Positions 18,738-27,973 are shown, numbered from the stretch's first letter. The stretch: 36,418 bases of DNA from Streptococcus pseudopneumoniae (GCF_001074975.1 NZ_JUUO01000111.1:1-36418); one strand, 5' to 3'. Program-made: numbers and translations. The notes: generated from the letters alone by a model not told the origin.

Positions 18738-19649
18738 ATGAATCAGTATCAGAAAAAGATTGTTAAAGGAACCATTTATTCGCTCCTATCCGGCTTAATC
18801 TGGGGCATCTGTGGAATTTTAGGAGAGTATTTCTTTACTCATTATCAGGTGTCTTCCGGCTGGATTACCTCTATGCGTTTGACACTGGCAGGGAGTCTTG
18901 TACTCATTTGGTCTGCAATGCAATTAAAATCGCAAGTGTTAGATATCTGGCGAGATAAGAAAAATTACCTACCCTTTTTAGCTTATGCTATTTTGGGGAT
19001 TTTTTCAGTTCAGTATTTTTTCTATCTCTGTGTAGAATACTCAAATGCAGCGACAGCGACTATTTTACAGTTTATCAGTCCTGTCTTTATCCTCTTTTAT
19101 AATCGCTTGGTTTATCAAAAACGAGCGTCAAAAAGCGCTATTTTCTATGTTTTGGTTGCCATGCTGGGTGTTTGCCTGATGGCGACAAAGGGTGATTTCT
19201 CTCGGTTATCCATGACTCCACTAGCCCTTATAACAGGTCTGCTAAGTGCTATGGGGGTTATGTTTAATGTTATCTTGCCCCAACCTTTTGCTAAGCGTTA
19301 TGGTTTTGTTCCCACGGTTGGGTGGGGGATGATTTTGGCAGGTTTATTTAGCAATGTTCTTTCGCCGGTTTACCATCTTTCCTTTACTCCGGATATTTGG
19401 AGTATATTGATTTGTCTCATTATCGCTTTCTTTGGAACAGCTTTTGCTTTTTTTATTTCCATGAAGGCTGTGTCCTTGGTTTCTCCTTTGGTGGTTTCCG
19501 TTATCAGTGCCAGTGAACCTCTGTCTTCCGCCTTATTGAGTGTTTTATTTTTAGGTTTGGTAGTGGATTGGTCCCTTCTTCTAGCAATGGTCTTGATTAT
19601 TTTACCTATGATTTTCCTATCGATAGAAGAAGCGAAAGAAAGTAAATAA
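18738..19649 (+). CDS. EamA/DMT-family transporter
   Basis: A 303-residue membrane protein with about ten hydrophobic segments arranged as two repeated EamA halves. The first half includes LSGLIWGICGILGEYFF and the second begins near residue 160. The family exports or imports small metabolites; the substrate here is unknown. I start at MNQYQKKIVKG (18738). The longer frame from 18675 runs through the pbp1b terminator and is not credible. The chosen ATG has no spaced ribosome site and may be read from a leaderless message. It has no clear operon partner. Confidence 0.88.
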   Translation: MNQYQKKIVKGTIYSLLSGLIWGICGILGEYFFTHYQVSSGWITSMRLTLAGSLVLIWSAMQLKSQVLDIWRDKKNYLPFLAYAILGIFSVQYFFYLCVEYSNAATATILQFISPVFILFYNRLVYQKRASKSAIFYVLVAMLGVCLMATKGDFSRLSMTPLALITGLLSAMGVMFNVILPQPFAKRYGFVPTVGWGMILAGLFSNVLSPVYHLSFTPDIWSILICLIIAFFGTAFAFFISMKAVSLVSPLVVSVISASEPLSSALLSVLFLGLVVDWSLLLAMVLIILPMIFLSIEEAKESK

Positions 19650-19678
19650 AAAGTCTTTTCTTAATTCTAAAAGTGTGC

Positions 19679-19684
19679 TATACT
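19679..19684 (+). promoter_or_regulatory. Extended -10 for the small RNA candidate
   Basis: TG-C-TATACT at 19676-19684. The -35 region is weak. Predicted start is near 19691. Confidence 0.6.
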
Positions 19685-19690
19685 AGAATA

Positions 19691-19837
19691 GTCAATAAAA
19701 CACGGGGAGATAGTTGTGAAGAGTGTTTTTAGGTTGTATCGGTAGGGGCCTGCTTTTACCGACAGCACGTTTTATCTCACATCCCTAAAAATCATACCTA
19801 AAAACAAACAAAAAGGCTTCAAATTTGAGGCCTTTTT
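19691..19837 (+). ncRNA. Candidate structured small RNA (~150 nt)
   Basis: A promoter, a structured body without a convincing reading frame, and an intrinsic terminator define a unit of about 150 bases. GTTTTTAGGT (19725-19734) pairs perfectly with ACCTAAAAAC (19796-19805). Inside, TCGGTA pairs with TACCGA. An upstream ATAAAAC can pair with GTTTTAT inside the large stem, which would be a pseudoknot. The terminator AAAAAGGCTTCAA/TTGAGGCCTTTTTT separates it from dapH, which seems to have its own promoter. I cannot assign it to an RNA family; the structure is drawn by eye. Confidence 0.55.
19811..19837 (+). terminator. Terminator of the small RNA candidate
   Basis: AAAAAGGC with GCCTTTTTT, inner TCAAA/TTTGA, followed by T. 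It lies 41 bases before the dapH ATG, so it would stop transcription before dapH unless overridden. Confidence 0.85.
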
Positions 19838-19846
19838 TGGTAGAAT
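19838..19846 (+). promoter_or_regulatory. Extended -10 for dapH
   Basis: TG-G-TAGAAT directly after the terminator, 31 bases before the ATG. It suggests that dapH transcription is independent of the small RNA. Confidence 0.45.
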
Positions 19847-19877
19847 AGGTATCATTAAAATGAACTAGGAGGCGCCT

Positions 19878-20576
19878 ATGACTGCTACAAAAATGAACGC
19901 ACAAGAAATTATCCAATTTATCGCCAATGCTGAAAAGAAAACCAGTGTTAAAGTAACCTTTGAGGGAGAGCTTGCAACTACTGTACCTAGCTCTGTTGTC
20001 AAATTAGGGAATGTCTTATTTGGAGACTGGAAGGACGTGGCTCCGCTTTTAGAAGGTTTAGTAGAAAATCAAGACTATGTTGTTGAGCAAGATGCTCGTA
20101 ATTCTGCAGTTCCTTTGCTAGATAAACGTGCTATCAATGCTCGTATCGAGCCAGGTGCTATTATTCGTGATCAAGTTGAAATTGGTGACAATGCTGTTAT
20201 CATGATGGGAGCTGTTATCAATATTGGTGCTGAAATTGGTGCAGGAACTATGATTGACATGGGGGCTATCCTTGGTGGCCGTGCTATCGTTGGGAAAAAC
20301 AGTCACGTTGGTGCAGGTGCCGTTCTTGCAGGTGTGATTGAGCCAGCTAGCGCTGAACCAGTCCGTGTAGGAGACAATGTTCTTATCGGGGCCAATGCAG
20401 TGGTTATCGAAGGAGTCCAAATCGGTAGTGGTTCAGTTGTTGCAGCAGGAGCTATCGTTACCCAAGATGTCCCAGAAAACGTGGTGGTAGCAGGTGTTCC
20501 AGCTCGTATTATAAAAGAGATTGATGCTCAAACCCAACAAAAAACAGCGCTAGAGGATGCGCTTCGTACCTTGTAA
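19878..20576 (+). CDS. dapH: Tetrahydrodipicolinate N-acetyltransferase
   Basis: This 232-residue enzyme of diaminopimelate/lysine synthesis acetylates tetrahydrodipicolinate. The N-terminal ~85 residues are the DapH-type domain. The rest is a left-handed beta helix of hexapeptide repeats ([20 protein letters not shown] and onward) ending in [14 protein letters not shown]. It is often labelled DapD (succinyl type), but the next gene is an N-acetyl-deacylase, which fits the acetyl branch. AGGAGG lies upstream. It supplies meso-DAP, the precursor of lysine for the pneumococcal cell wall. Confidence 0.93.
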   Translation: MTATKMNAQEIIQFIANAEKKTSVKVTFEGELATTVPSSVVKLGNVLFGDWKDVAPLLEGLVENQDYVVEQDARNSAVPLLDKRAINARIEPGAIIRDQVEIGDNAVIMMGAVINIGAEIGAGTMIDMGAILGGRAIVGKNSHVGAGAVLAGVIEPASAEPVRVGDNVLIGANAVVIEGVQIGSGSVVAAGAIVTQDVPENVVVAGVPARIIKEIDAQTQQKTALEDALRTL

Positions 20577-20592
20577 TTTGTAAAAGAAAAAT

Positions 20593-20619
20593 AGAGGCGG
20601 AACCCTTTTTCCAGCCTCT
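20593..20619 (+). terminator. Weak hairpin between dapH and dapL
   Basis: AGAGGC with GCCTCT, inner GG/CC, followed by TTTCT. It is short and the T run is broken, so it likely only reduces read-through within the operon. Confidence 0.5.
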
Positions 20620-20644
20620 TTCTGCTATATAGGAGGATAGATAG

Positions 20645-21775
20645 ATGTTAGATTTGATTCAGACTAGACGAGATTTGCACCAGATTCCAGAGATTGGCTT
20701 GGAGGAGTTCAAGACTCAGGCTTACTTGCTGGATGTGATTGAAAAATTGACTGCGGGCAAGAATTTTGTTCAAGTTCGTACTTGGCGGACAGGGATTTTG
20801 GTTTATTTGCAGGGAAGTCAACCAGAGCGAACCATTGGTTGGCGAACAGACATTGATGGCTTGCCTATCGTCGAACAAACAGGATTTCCTTTCGCTTCTC
20901 AGCACCAAGGTCGCATGCACGCCTGTGGACATGATTTTCATATGACTATTGCCTTGGGCTGTCTTGAGCGAGCCCTTGAGGAGCAACCAAAGAACAATCT
21001 GCTCTTTCTGTTTCAGCCTGCTGAAGAAAATGAAGCTGGTGGTATGCTCATGTATGAGGATGGCGCTTTTGGAGACTGGTTGCCAGACCAGTTTTATGGT
21101 CTTCATGTTCGACCAGATTTGAAAGTCGGTCAGATTGCGACCAATACGCATACACTCTTTGCCGGGACTTGCGAGGTGAAGATCCGTTTCAAGGGTAAAG
21201 GGGGACACGCAGCCTTTCCGCATGAAGCTAATGATGCCTTGGTGGCTGCTAGTTACTTTGTGACCCAGGTGCAGTCAGTCGTCAGCCGTAATGTTAACCC
21301 AATCGAGGGAGCAGTGGTGACCTTTGGTGTTTTTCAGGCTGGAACAACTAACAATGTCATCACAGACACAGCCTTTTTGCATGGGACTATTCGGGCCTTA
21401 ACTCAGGACATGAGTCTCTTGGTGCAAAAGAGGGTTAAAACAGTTGCAGAAGGCGTTGCAGCAGCCTTTGATATGGAAGTTGAAGTGGAACTCAAACAAG
21501 GTGGTTACCTGCCTGTTGAGAACAATCCAGCCTTGGCGCGTGAACTAATGGACTTCTTTGAAGAAAAAGACGGAATTGAGTTGATTGATATCGAGCCTGC
21601 TATGACAGGTGAGGACTTTGGTTATCTCCTATCAAAGGTTGATGGGGTTATGTTTTGGCTTGGGATTGATAGTCCTTATGCCCTTCATCACCCTCAGATG
21701 AGTCCTAAGGAAGAAGCCTTAGCTATTGGGGTGGATGCGGTCTCTAGTTTCCTGAAAAAGAAGGCAGCAGAGTAG
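20645..21775 (+). CDS. dapL: N-acetyldiaminopimelate deacetylase (M20 family)
   Basis: A metal-dependent amidohydrolase of 376 residues. The M20 motifs are in order: [10 protein letters not shown] (metal/catalytic Asp), [15 protein letters not shown] with the catalytic Glu pair, a dimerisation insert from about residue 175 ([20 protein letters not shown]), and a final metal ligand region ALHHPQM. Sometimes labelled hippurate hydrolase, but its place 69 bp after dapH fits removal of acetyl from N-acetyl-LL-DAP. AGGAGG is upstream of the ATG. Confidence 0.9.
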   Translation: MLDLIQTRRDLHQIPEIGLEEFKTQAYLLDVIEKLTAGKNFVQVRTWRTGILVYLQGSQPERTIGWRTDIDGLPIVEQTGFPFASQHQGRMHACGHDFHMTIALGCLERALEEQPKNNLLFLFQPAEENEAGGMLMYEDGAFGDWLPDQFYGLHVRPDLKVGQIATNTHTLFAGTCEVKIRFKGKGGHAAFPHEANDALVAASYFVTQVQSVVSRNVNPIEGAVVTFGVFQAGTTNNVITDTAFLHGTIRALTQDMSLLVQKRVKTVAEGVAAAFDMEVEVELKQGGYLPVENNPALARELMDFFEEKDGIELIDIEPAMTGEDFGYLLSKVDGVMFWLGIDSPYALHHPQMSPKEEALAIGVDAVSSFLKKKAAE

Positions 21776-21786
21776 AGGAATTGTCT

Positions 21787-22326
21787 ATGAAATCAGAATT
21801 ACGTAAGCAAGTCTTGCAAGAAATGAAGGCTTTACCTCAAGAGCAAAAACAGGCTATGGATCAAGCTTTAACTGAGCGTTTCTTACAAAACTCCTTTTAC
21901 CAAGAAGCTAAGATCATCGCAAGCTACCTCTCTTTTCCGCACGAATTTCAAACGCAGGGATTGATTGAGCAGGCGCTGAAGGACGGCAAGAAGGTTCTGA
22001 TACCTAAAACCTATCCCAAAGGTCGCATGGACTTTGTGGTCTATCATCCACAGCAGTTGATAAAAACTTCCTTTGGATTACTGGAACCGCAGGGAGATTT
22101 GGAAGTTGTGGATGCCTCTCAGATTGATTTGATTCATGTTCCTGGCTTGGCTTTTACGACGGATGGCTATCGGGTTGGATACGGTGGAGGTTATTATGAC
22201 CGCTATCTGGAACAGTTTTCTGGTCATACTTTGAGTACGGTTTATCCTTGTCAAGTTCAGGACTTTATGCCTGAAAACCATGATATTCCTGTTGAGGAGG
22301 TATTAATTGATGAAGGAAATCTTTGA
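21787..22326 (+). CDS. 5-formyltetrahydrofolate cyclo-ligase
   Basis: A 179-residue enzyme that converts 5-formyl-THF to 5,10-methenyl-THF using ATP. The family signature is visible as VPGLAFTTDGYRVGYGGGYY (~residues 117-136), with the early KSELRKQVLQEM helix and IASYLSFPHEF. I start at the ATG at 21787, which has GAGGAA upstream, not the in-frame TTG at 21781. It lies 11 bases after dapL and overlaps the rhomboid gene by 17 bases. The same pair (yqgN, yqgP) is adjacent in Bacillus subtilis. Confidence 0.93.
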   Translation: MKSELRKQVLQEMKALPQEQKQAMDQALTERFLQNSFYQEAKIIASYLSFPHEFQTQGLIEQALKDGKKVLIPKTYPKGRMDFVVYHPQQLIKTSFGLLEPQGDLEVVDASQIDLIHVPGLAFTTDGYRVGYGGGYYDRYLEQFSGHTLSTVYPCQVQDFMPENHDIPVEEVLIDEGNL

Positions 22327-22987
22327 TAGACGTTATCCTGTGACGAGTTTTTTCCTCTTAGTGACGGCCTTGGTGTTTCTACTAATGTTGGTGACTACAG
22401 GTGGAAACTTTGATAGGGCAGATACCTTATTTCGATTTGGAGCCATGTATGGACCTGCTATTCGTCTATTTCCTGAGCAGACTTGGCGTCTCTTGTCGGC
22501 CATTTTTGTTCATATTGGTTGGGAGCATTTTATTGTCAACGTGCTTTCGCTCTATTATCTTGGTAGGCAAGTAGAGGAGATTTTCGGATCCAAAAAGTTT
22601 TTCTTTCTCTATCTCTTATCTGGAATGATGGGCAATCTCTTTGTTTTTGTATTTAGTCCCAAATCCTTAGCAGCAGGAGCCTCGACTTCTCTCTATGGGC
22701 TATTTGCCGCGATTATCATTCTTCGCTATGCAACGCGTAATCCTTATATCCAGCAGTTGGGTCAATCCTATCTGACACTTTTTGTGGTTAACATTATTGG
22801 AAGTGTTCTGATTCCAGGAATCAGCCTAGCAGGCCATATCGGAGGTGCAGTCGGTGGAGCATTTCTAGCAGCTATCTTTCCAGTTCGAGGAGAAAGACGG
22901 ATGTATAGTGCTAGCCAGAGGCTAGGAGCAGTAGTCTTGTTTTTAGGACTCGCAGTTTTGCTTTTCTACAAGGGAATGGGAATGTGA
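22310..22987 (+). CDS. Rhomboid-family intramembrane serine protease
   Basis: A 225-residue membrane protein with about six to seven segments. Rhomboid motifs: HIGWEHFIVNVLSL (His and Asn of the oxyanion region), the nucleophile Ser125 in GAST, and catalytic His176 in AGHIGG. The glycine usual after the serine (GxSG) is Thr here; activity is still likely. The ATG at 22310 has GAGGAGG upstream; an in-frame TTG at 22307 is possible. It is last in the dapH-dapL-FCL-rhomboid run and ends at a shared terminator. Substrate unknown. Confidence 0.9.
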   Translation: MKEIFDRRYPVTSFFLLVTALVFLLMLVTTGGNFDRADTLFRFGAMYGPAIRLFPEQTWRLLSAIFVHIGWEHFIVNVLSLYYLGRQVEEIFGSKKFFFLYLLSGMMGNLFVFVFSPKSLAAGASTSLYGLFAAIIILRYATRNPYIQQLGQSYLTLFVVNIIGSVLIPGISLAGHIGGAVGGAFLAAIFPVRGERRMYSASQRLGAVVLFLGLAVLLFYKGMGM

Positions 22988-23015
22988 TAATTCTGTAAGA
23001 AAATTTGTGTAATGG

Positions 23016-23049
23016 AAAAAGATAAGGCATTTTTGAACCTTATCTTTTT
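23016..23049. terminator. Bidirectional terminator, rhomboid and galU
   Basis: AAAAAGATAAGG with CCTTATCTTTTT (12 bp) lies between the two convergent genes. Confidence 0.93.
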
Positions 23050-23052
23050 ATG

Positions 23053-23952
23053 CTATTCCTTCTCAGCCAATTCTTTTCCCAGCTGGATGATGTAATCTTT
23101 CATGTCATCTTTGACTTGTGGGTGCTTGAGTGCGTAGTCAATAGATGTTTTCATAAAGCCAAACTTATCGCCAACGTCGTAACGAGCTCCTGTAAATTCA
23201 CGGGCGAAAACACGTTGTGTTTTATTGAGCGTATCAATAGCGTCGGTAAGCTGGATTTCATTTCCAGCACCGGGAGCTTGATTTTCTAGGATTTCAAAAA
23301 TTTCTGGTGTAAGCAGATAGCGTCCGATGATTGCCAAATCACTTGGAGCATCTTCTGGAGCTGGTTTTTCAACGAAAGTTTCAACGCTATAGAGACCATT
23401 GATTCCTTCTCCTTGAGGAGCGATAACCCCGTATGATGAAACGTCTTCATGAGGTACAGGCATGACAGCAATGGTTGATGCGTGAGTCGTCTCGTAATCG
23501 TTCATCAATTGTTTTGTCAAAGGAACAGCATGGTCATCTGTGATGTCCATAAGGTCGTCACCCAGCATGACAACGAATGGCTCATTCCCTACAAAAGCTT
23601 TTGCTTGTAAGACAGCATCGCCAAGACCACGAGGATGAGTTTGGCGGATAAAATGAAGGCGCATACCAGTTGCTTCATCTACCAATTTTAACAAATCCGT
23701 TTTGCCTTTTTCCTTAAGATTGTATTCAAGCTCAAAGTTTGAGTCAAAGTGGTCTTCAATAGAACGTTTTGATTTACCAGTGACAACCAGAATATCTTCA
23801 ATACCTGATTTAAGAGCTTCTTCTACGATAAATTGGATAGTTGGTTTGTCCACAATTGGCAACATTTCTTTAGCAAGTGCTTTGGTTGCTGGTAAAAATC
23901 GAGTCCCGAGTCCAGCGGCAGGGATGACTGCCTTTCTAACTTTTGATGTCAT
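23053..23952 (-). CDS. galU: UTP-glucose-1-phosphate uridylyltransferase
   Basis: 299 residues. Makes UDP-glucose, used for capsule, teichoic acids and galactose metabolism. The nucleotide-binding motif is [20 protein letters not shown] near the start. [19 protein letters not shown] is typical of the sugar-phosphate side. AAAGGA precedes the ATG at 23952. It follows gpsA by 21 bases on the minus strand, so they form one operon. In pneumococcus GalU is known to be needed for capsule. Confidence 0.96.
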   Translation of the reverse strand: MTSKVRKAVIPAAGLGTRFLPATKALAKEMLPIVDKPTIQFIVEEALKSGIEDILVVTGKSKRSIEDHFDSNFELEYNLKEKGKTDLLKLVDEATGMRLHFIRQTHPRGLGDAVLQAKAFVGNEPFVVMLGDDLMDITDDHAVPLTKQLMNDYETTHASTIAVMPVPHEDVSSYGVIAPQGEGINGLYSVETFVEKPAPEDAPSDLAIIGRYLLTPEIFEILENQAPGAGNEIQLTDAIDTLNKTQRVFAREFTGARYDVGDKFGFMKTSIDYALKHPQVKDDMKDYIIQLGKELAEKE

Positions 23953-23973
23953 AAGAATCCTTTCTTTAGAGGG

Positions 23974-24990
23974 TTAAGACCACTCATTTTCTGCTTTAAA
24001 TTCATTGTTCATGATGTCATAAATGGCATCTTTGATATTTGTTCCGTGGTAGATAACTTGGTAAATAGCCTGCGTAATGGGCATATAGACTCCAAGTTCT
24101 TGGGCTAGTTCATAGGCTGCTCGAGTCGTTGAGATTCCTTCGATTACCATACCCATATTGGCTTCGATATCAGCTAGAGGCTCTCCACGACCAAGAGCAT
24201 CTCCAGCTCTCCAGTTACGAGAGTGGATGGAGGTTCCCGTTACGATCAAATCTCCCACACCAGATAAGCCGCTATAGGTTAGTGGACTAGCCCCGAGTGC
24301 TACCCCTAGGCGGGTAATTTCTGCCAAGCCTCGAGCGATGATGGCTGCCTTAGCATTGTCACCAAATCCCAGACCATGTAAAGCTCCAGCACCGACAGCA
24401 ATAATGTTTTTAAGAGCACCAGCAGTTTCGACTCCGATAACATCCGTATTGGTATAAAGTCGGAAGTAGTGATTACTAAAGAGCTCTTGAACGTATTGAG
24501 CTGTTTGTAAATCTTTAGAAGCAGCAGTGATTAAAGTTAGGTCACGCACAATGGTCTCTTCTGCATGACTAGGCCCTGAAACAACGACGATATCACTGCG
24601 GAGATGTTCAGGAATTTCTTCTTCAAGGATGGTTGATAATCGTTTATGGCTATCAGGTTCTAATCCCTTTGATGCGTGCATGATGATAGCCTTATGGTCT
24701 AAGGTTTTTGCAACCTGCTGGGCAACAAGTCGTGTCACTTTTGTTGGGACAACAAACAAAATCGCATCTACATCTTTCAGTGCCTCTGCTAAATCGGTGT
24801 AGGCAATGATATTTTCATCTAGAACGACATCTTTAAAGTAGTGCTTGTTAGTATGAAAGGTATTAATTTCATTGATTTGTTCGGGAAGATTTCCCCAAAT
24901 ACGTACCTTGTGTCCATTGTCATTTAAGACTTGTGAAAGGGCAGTTCCCCAAGAACCAGGCCCCAAGACGGCGACGGTTTGTTTTTCCAT
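23974..24990 (-). CDS. gpsA: Glycerol-3-phosphate dehydrogenase [NAD(P)+]
   Basis: 338 residues. Reduces dihydroxyacetone phosphate to sn-glycerol-3-phosphate for lipids and teichoic acid. The Rossmann motif is [15 protein letters not shown]. The catalytic Lys lies in [18 protein letters not shown], with [15 protein letters not shown] after it. AAGGAGG is upstream of the ATG at 24990. It is the first gene of the gpsA-galU operon. Confidence 0.96.
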   Translation of the reverse strand: MEKQTVAVLGPGSWGTALSQVLNDNGHKVRIWGNLPEQINEINTFHTNKHYFKDVVLDENIIAYTDLAEALKDVDAILFVVPTKVTRLVAQQVAKTLDHKAIIMHASKGLEPDSHKRLSTILEEEIPEHLRSDIVVVSGPSHAEETIVRDLTLITAASKDLQTAQYVQELFSNHYFRLYTNTDVIGVETAGALKNIIAVGAGALHGLGFGDNAKAAIIARGLAEITRLGVALGASPLTYSGLSGVGDLIVTGTSIHSRNWRAGDALGRGEPLADIEANMGMVIEGISTTRAAYELAQELGVYMPITQAIYQVIYHGTNIKDAIYDIMNNEFKAENEWS

Positions 24991-25020
24991 GATTTCCTCC
25001 TTAATAGAGTTCTTTCTCTT

Positions 25021-25029
25021 ATTCTATCA
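25021..25029 (-). promoter_or_regulatory. Possible extended -10 of gpsA-galU
   Basis: On the minus strand TG-A-TAGAAT lies 30 bases before the gpsA ATG. A second -10-like hexamer, TATGAT, partly overlaps it. No clear -35. Confidence 0.45.
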
Positions 25030-25077
25030 TATTCTAGAGGATTTTGCACTTGCATTACTGGGAAGTGGTTGCTTTGT

Positions 25078-25185
25078 TATACTCAATGAAAATCAAAGAG
25101 CAAACTAGGAAGCTAGCCGCAGGCTGTACTTGAGTACGGTAAGGAGACGCTGACGTGGTTTGAATTTGATTTTCGAAGAGTATTA
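25078..25185 (+). repeat. BOX repeat (boxA-boxC, no boxB)
   Basis: Runs from TATACTCAATGAAAATC (boxA) through GGAGACGCTGACGTGGTTTG (boxC) to CGAAGAGTATTA. The ends are inverted (TATACTC/GAGTATA-like). It lies upstream of gpsA-galU, beyond the probable promoter. Confidence 0.93.
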
Positions 25186-25200
25186 CTTGAAAAATACACA

Positions 25201-25239
25201 AAAACCGAGACTAAGTATTAAACTCTCAGTCTCGGTTTT
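25201..25239. terminator. Terminator of the 81-residue gene
   Basis: AAAACCGAGACT with AGTCTCGGTTTT (12 bp), with T on either strand. It lies 26 bases after the stop of the minus-strand gene. Confidence 0.88.
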
Positions 25240-25264
25240 GATTTTAGTTATAGTATAGCTAGGT

Positions 25265-25510
25265 TTATTTCAATTGATCCGTAATGTCTTTTGATAGCAA
25301 CATTCCCAGATGATAAGTTTTATTGATGTAAGCAATGACATCATTGATATTTTCAGTCGTGTGAATTTTCTCTTTGATGTCAGTTCTAAATGTTTCATCC
25401 TTCAACAGTTGTTCTTGGTAGAGTCTTTGAAGTCTTTCCTTCTCGTACTTATTAAGCAGAAAAAGGAATACCAAGCTAATCACAACGAGGATATAAGCAT
25501 ATTGGCTCAT
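25265..25510 (-). CDS. Small membrane-anchored protein of unknown function
   Basis: 81 residues. One N-terminal membrane segment (YAYILVVISLVFLFLL, residues 4-19) is followed by a charged cytoplasmic helix (NKYEKERLQRLYQEQLLKDE) and a C-terminal part with HTTENINDVIAYINKTYHLG. GGGAG lies upstream of the ATG at 25510, and a strong terminator follows. I do not recognise the family. It lies downstream of argS on the same strand, across the three-hairpin element. Confidence 0.75.
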   Translation of the reverse strand: MSQYAYILVVISLVFLFLLNKYEKERLQRLYQEQLLKDETFRTDIKEKIHTTENINDVIAYINKTYHLGMLLSKDITDQLK

Positions 25511-25580
25511 AGGATATCTCCCTGTATGATAAAGAAGTAGTAGTGAGTAAAGCGTTTAGGTAAGTATCTCAGGTTACGAC

Positions 25581-25690
25581 GTTCTGGGACATAAATCGAT
25601 AATATTATGTCACAGAACTAGTGAAGCAGTTAGCTAGTCCGCATATAAGCGGCTAGCGTCCAACAATTAGGAACTTTAGTTCCAATTGTT
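25581..25690. repeat. Three-hairpin intergenic element
   Basis: Three closely spaced stem-loops fill 110 bp: 25581-25618 (14-bp arms, one mismatch), 25633-25657 (nine-pair stem GCTAG/CTAGC plus CCGC/GCGG around a bulged T) and 25662-25690 (AACAATT/AATTGTT plus GGAAC/GTTCC around a bulged A). No T run follows. The length is near that of the pneumococcal RUP repeat (~107 bp), but I cannot confirm identity. It starts ten bases past the argS stop. Confidence 0.6.
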
Positions 25691-25699
25691 AGTACTGAA

Positions 25700-27391
25700 T
25701 CACATCTTCTCAGGCGCTTCTACTCCAAGCAAGCGAAGGGCTTCTTTGAGAACGACTGCGGTTGCGTAGCTGAGAGCTAGACGGCTGTCGCGTTCTGGGC
25801 TTTCATCCAAGATACGCGTGTGTGCATAGTATTTGTTAAAGGCTTGAGCCAGGCTAATTGCAAATTTAGCAATGATAGAAGGTTCAAAGTTATCCGCCGC
25901 ACGGTTGATAATACGTGGGAAGTCTTGGATGAGTTTGATGATTTCCCAGCTTTCAGCATCATTCAAGCTATAGTTGCTAGCTGTTTCTGGTTTGAAGTCT
26001 GCTTTGCGCAAGATAGATTGGATACGAGCGTAGGCGTATTGAACATAAGGTCCAGTTTCACCCTCGAAGGATACCATAGCCTCTAAGTCGAAGTCGTATC
26101 CATTTGTACGGTCGGTTTTGAGGTCATAGAATTTAATGGCTCCAACCCCAACAGCATGGGCTACTTGGTCTTTGTTTTCTAGTTCAGGATTTTTAGCCTC
26201 AATTTGGGCTTTGGCACGACTAACGGCCTCTGCAACAGTAGGTTCTAGCAAGATGACATTCCCTTTACGAGTAGAGAGTTTTTTCCCTTCTTTTGTAACT
26301 AAACCAAAAGGAACGTGAGTAATGTCGTCACTCCAATCGTAGCCCATCTCTTGCAAGACAGCTTTGAGCTGTTTAAAGTGGGCAGATTGCTCTTGACCAA
26401 CAACGTAGATGGATTTAGCAAATTGGTATTCGTTTTTACGGTAAAGGGCTGCAGCCAAGTCACGTGTGATGTAGAGAGTTGCACCATCAGATTTCTTGAT
26501 AAGGGCTGGATGTTCAATTCCATATTTCTCAAGGTTGACAACTTGGGCACCCTCTGATTCAATAAGAAGCCCTTTTTCAGAAAGAATGTCTACAACTGCA
26601 TCCATCTTATCGTTGTAGAAAGCTTCTCCATTGTAGCTGTCAAATTCGACTTGCAATTCATTGTAAAGACGGTTAAATTCCACCAAACTTTCATCACGGA
26701 ACCATTGCCAAAGAGCGAGAGCTTCCTCATCTCCATTTTCAAGTTTACGGAACCATTCGCGCGCTTCTTCATCCAAGCTAGGGTCATTTTCAGCCTCAGC
26801 ATTGATGCGGACGTAGAGTTTAAGGAGTTCATCAATTGGATGAGCTTTTACAGCTTCTTCGTCACCCCATTTTTTGTAGGCAACAATCAGCATCCCAAAC
26901 TGCTTACCCCAGTCTCCTAAATGATTGACCTTGACCGTTTGATAACCGATTTTTTGGAAAATATGTGACAAGCTATCTCCGATAACAGTTGAGCGTAGGT
27001 GACCAATAGAAAATGGTTTAGCGATATTGGGACTAGACATGTCGATAACAACATTTTCTTGTTTGCCAATAGTTTGGTCAGCATAGTGTTCTTTTTCAGT
27101 GATAACAGCTTGTAATACTTGAGCAGAAATGGCAGATTTATCAAGGAAAAAGTTAACGTAAGGTCCCGTTGCAACAACCTTTTCAAAGGCTTGGCTGTTA
27201 ATCTTTTCAGCTAGTTCAGCCGCAATCATTTGAGGTGCTTTACGTTCGACTTTTGCAAGTGAAAAAGCAGGGAAAGCAATGTCTCCCATTTCTGAGTTTT
27301 TAGGGGTTTCCAGTAAATTTAAAATAGCCTCTTGGTCCAGGCTATCAATGACGCTAGCCAACTCGCTAGCAATCAATTCTTTTGTATTCAT
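25700..27391 (-). CDS. argS: Arginyl-tRNA synthetase
   Basis: 563 residues, class I. An N-terminal ArgRS-specific domain (~1-110) is followed by the HIGH-type motif in [16 protein letters not shown] and the KMSKS-type motif KKLSTRKGN. The DALR anticodon-binding region is at the C-terminus ([16 protein letters not shown] onwards). The ATG at 27391 has GGAG upstream. It is divergent from argR by 135 bp, a conserved pairing in streptococci. No T-box seen. Confidence 0.97.
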   Translation of the reverse strand: MNTKELIASELASVIDSLDQEAILNLLETPKNSEMGDIAFPAFSLAKVERKAPQMIAAELAEKINSQAFEKVVATGPYVNFFLDKSAISAQVLQAVITEKEHYADQTIGKQENVVIDMSSPNIAKPFSIGHLRSTVIGDSLSHIFQKIGYQTVKVNHLGDWGKQFGMLIVAYKKWGDEEAVKAHPIDELLKLYVRINAEAENDPSLDEEAREWFRKLENGDEEALALWQWFRDESLVEFNRLYNELQVEFDSYNGEAFYNDKMDAVVDILSEKGLLIESEGAQVVNLEKYGIEHPALIKKSDGATLYITRDLAAALYRKNEYQFAKSIYVVGQEQSAHFKQLKAVLQEMGYDWSDDITHVPFGLVTKEGKKLSTRKGNVILLEPTVAEAVSRAKAQIEAKNPELENKDQVAHAVGVGAIKFYDLKTDRTNGYDFDLEAMVSFEGETGPYVQYAYARIQSILRKADFKPETASNYSLNDAESWEIIKLIQDFPRIINRAADNFEPSIIAKFAISLAQAFNKYYAHTRILDESPERDSRLALSYATAVVLKEALRLLGVEAPEKM

Positions 27392-27419
27392 TAAGAGCTC
27401 CTTTTTGGACTTTTCTACT

Positions 27420-27428
27420 ATTTTATCA
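27420..27428 (-). promoter_or_regulatory. Possible extended -10 of argS
   Basis: On the minus strand TG-A-TAAAAT lies 28 bases before the ATG. The -35 is not convincing. Confidence 0.4.
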
Positions 27429-27455
27429 CAATTTTAAAGAAAGAAGAAAAAATTT

Positions 27456-27483
27456 TTGAAATCTCCTGTTTTTTTGGTATAAT
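27456..27483 (+). promoter_or_regulatory. argR promoter
   Basis: The -35 is TTGAAA (27456-27461) and the -10 is TATAAT (27478-27483) with TG one base upstream, spacer 16. Start near 27490. Confidence 0.82.
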
Positions 27484-27498
27484 ATAGTTATAAAATTA

Positions 27499-27513
27499 GT
27501 TATAAATATTCAC
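27499..27513. promoter_or_regulatory. Possible ARG box in the argR leader
   Basis: GTTATAAATATTCAC resembles the AT-rich imperfect palindromes bound by ArgR/AhrC and lies between the start site and the argR ATG. Autoregulation is inference. Confidence 0.3.
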
Positions 27514-27526
27514 ATAAGAGGATTTT

Positions 27527-27973
27527 ATGAGAAAAAGAGATCGTCATCAGTTAATAAAAAAAATGATTACTGAGGAGAAATTAAGTACACAAAAAGAAAT
27601 TCAAGATCGCTTGGAGGCGCACAATGTTTTTGTGACGCAGACAACCCTATCTCGTGATTTGCGCGAAATCGGCTTGACCAAGGTCAAGAAAAATGATATG
27701 GTGTATTATGTACTAGCAAATGAGACAGAAAAGATTGATTTGGTGGAATTTTTGTCTCATCATTTAGAAGGTGTTGCAAGAGCAGAGTTTACCTTGGTAC
27801 TTCATACCAAATTGGGAGAAGCCTCTGTTTTGGCAAATATTGTAGATGCAAACAAGGATGAATGGATTTTAGGAACAGTTGCTGGTGCCAATACCTTATT
27901 GGTCATTTGTCGAGACCAGCACGTTGCCAAACTCATGGAAGATCGTTTGCTAGATTTGATGAAAGATAAGTAA
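27527..27973 (+). CDS. argR: Arginine repressor ArgR/AhrC family
   Basis: 148 residues, full family length. The N-terminal winged helix (~1-70) contains [14 protein letters not shown], the recognition part. The C-terminal oligomerisation and arginine-binding domain contains [21 protein letters not shown] is upstream of the ATG. Pneumococcus has several ArgR paralogues; this copy next to argS and hexA may act with another one. Followed by a hairpin and then mutS. Confidence 0.94.
   Translation: MRKRDRHQLIKKMITEEKLSTQKEIQDRLEAHNVFVTQTTLSRDLREIGLTKVKKNDMVYYVLANETEKIDLVEFLSHHLEGVARAEFTLVLHTKLGEASVLANIVDANKDEWILGTVAGANTLLVICRDQHVAKLMEDRLLDLMKDK

Noticed and set aside
19650-19877. Lysine riboswitch in front of dapH
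   Set aside because: I could not see the conserved five-helix junction elements; the fold is smaller and different. Kept only as an unassigned RNA.
20648-21223. 191-codon antisense frame inside dapL
   Set aside because: It opposes a clear M20 enzyme and has no promoter, ribosome site or family features.
27392-27526. T-box or long leader for argS
   Set aside because: The space is short and holds only promoters; no conserved T-box bulge seen.
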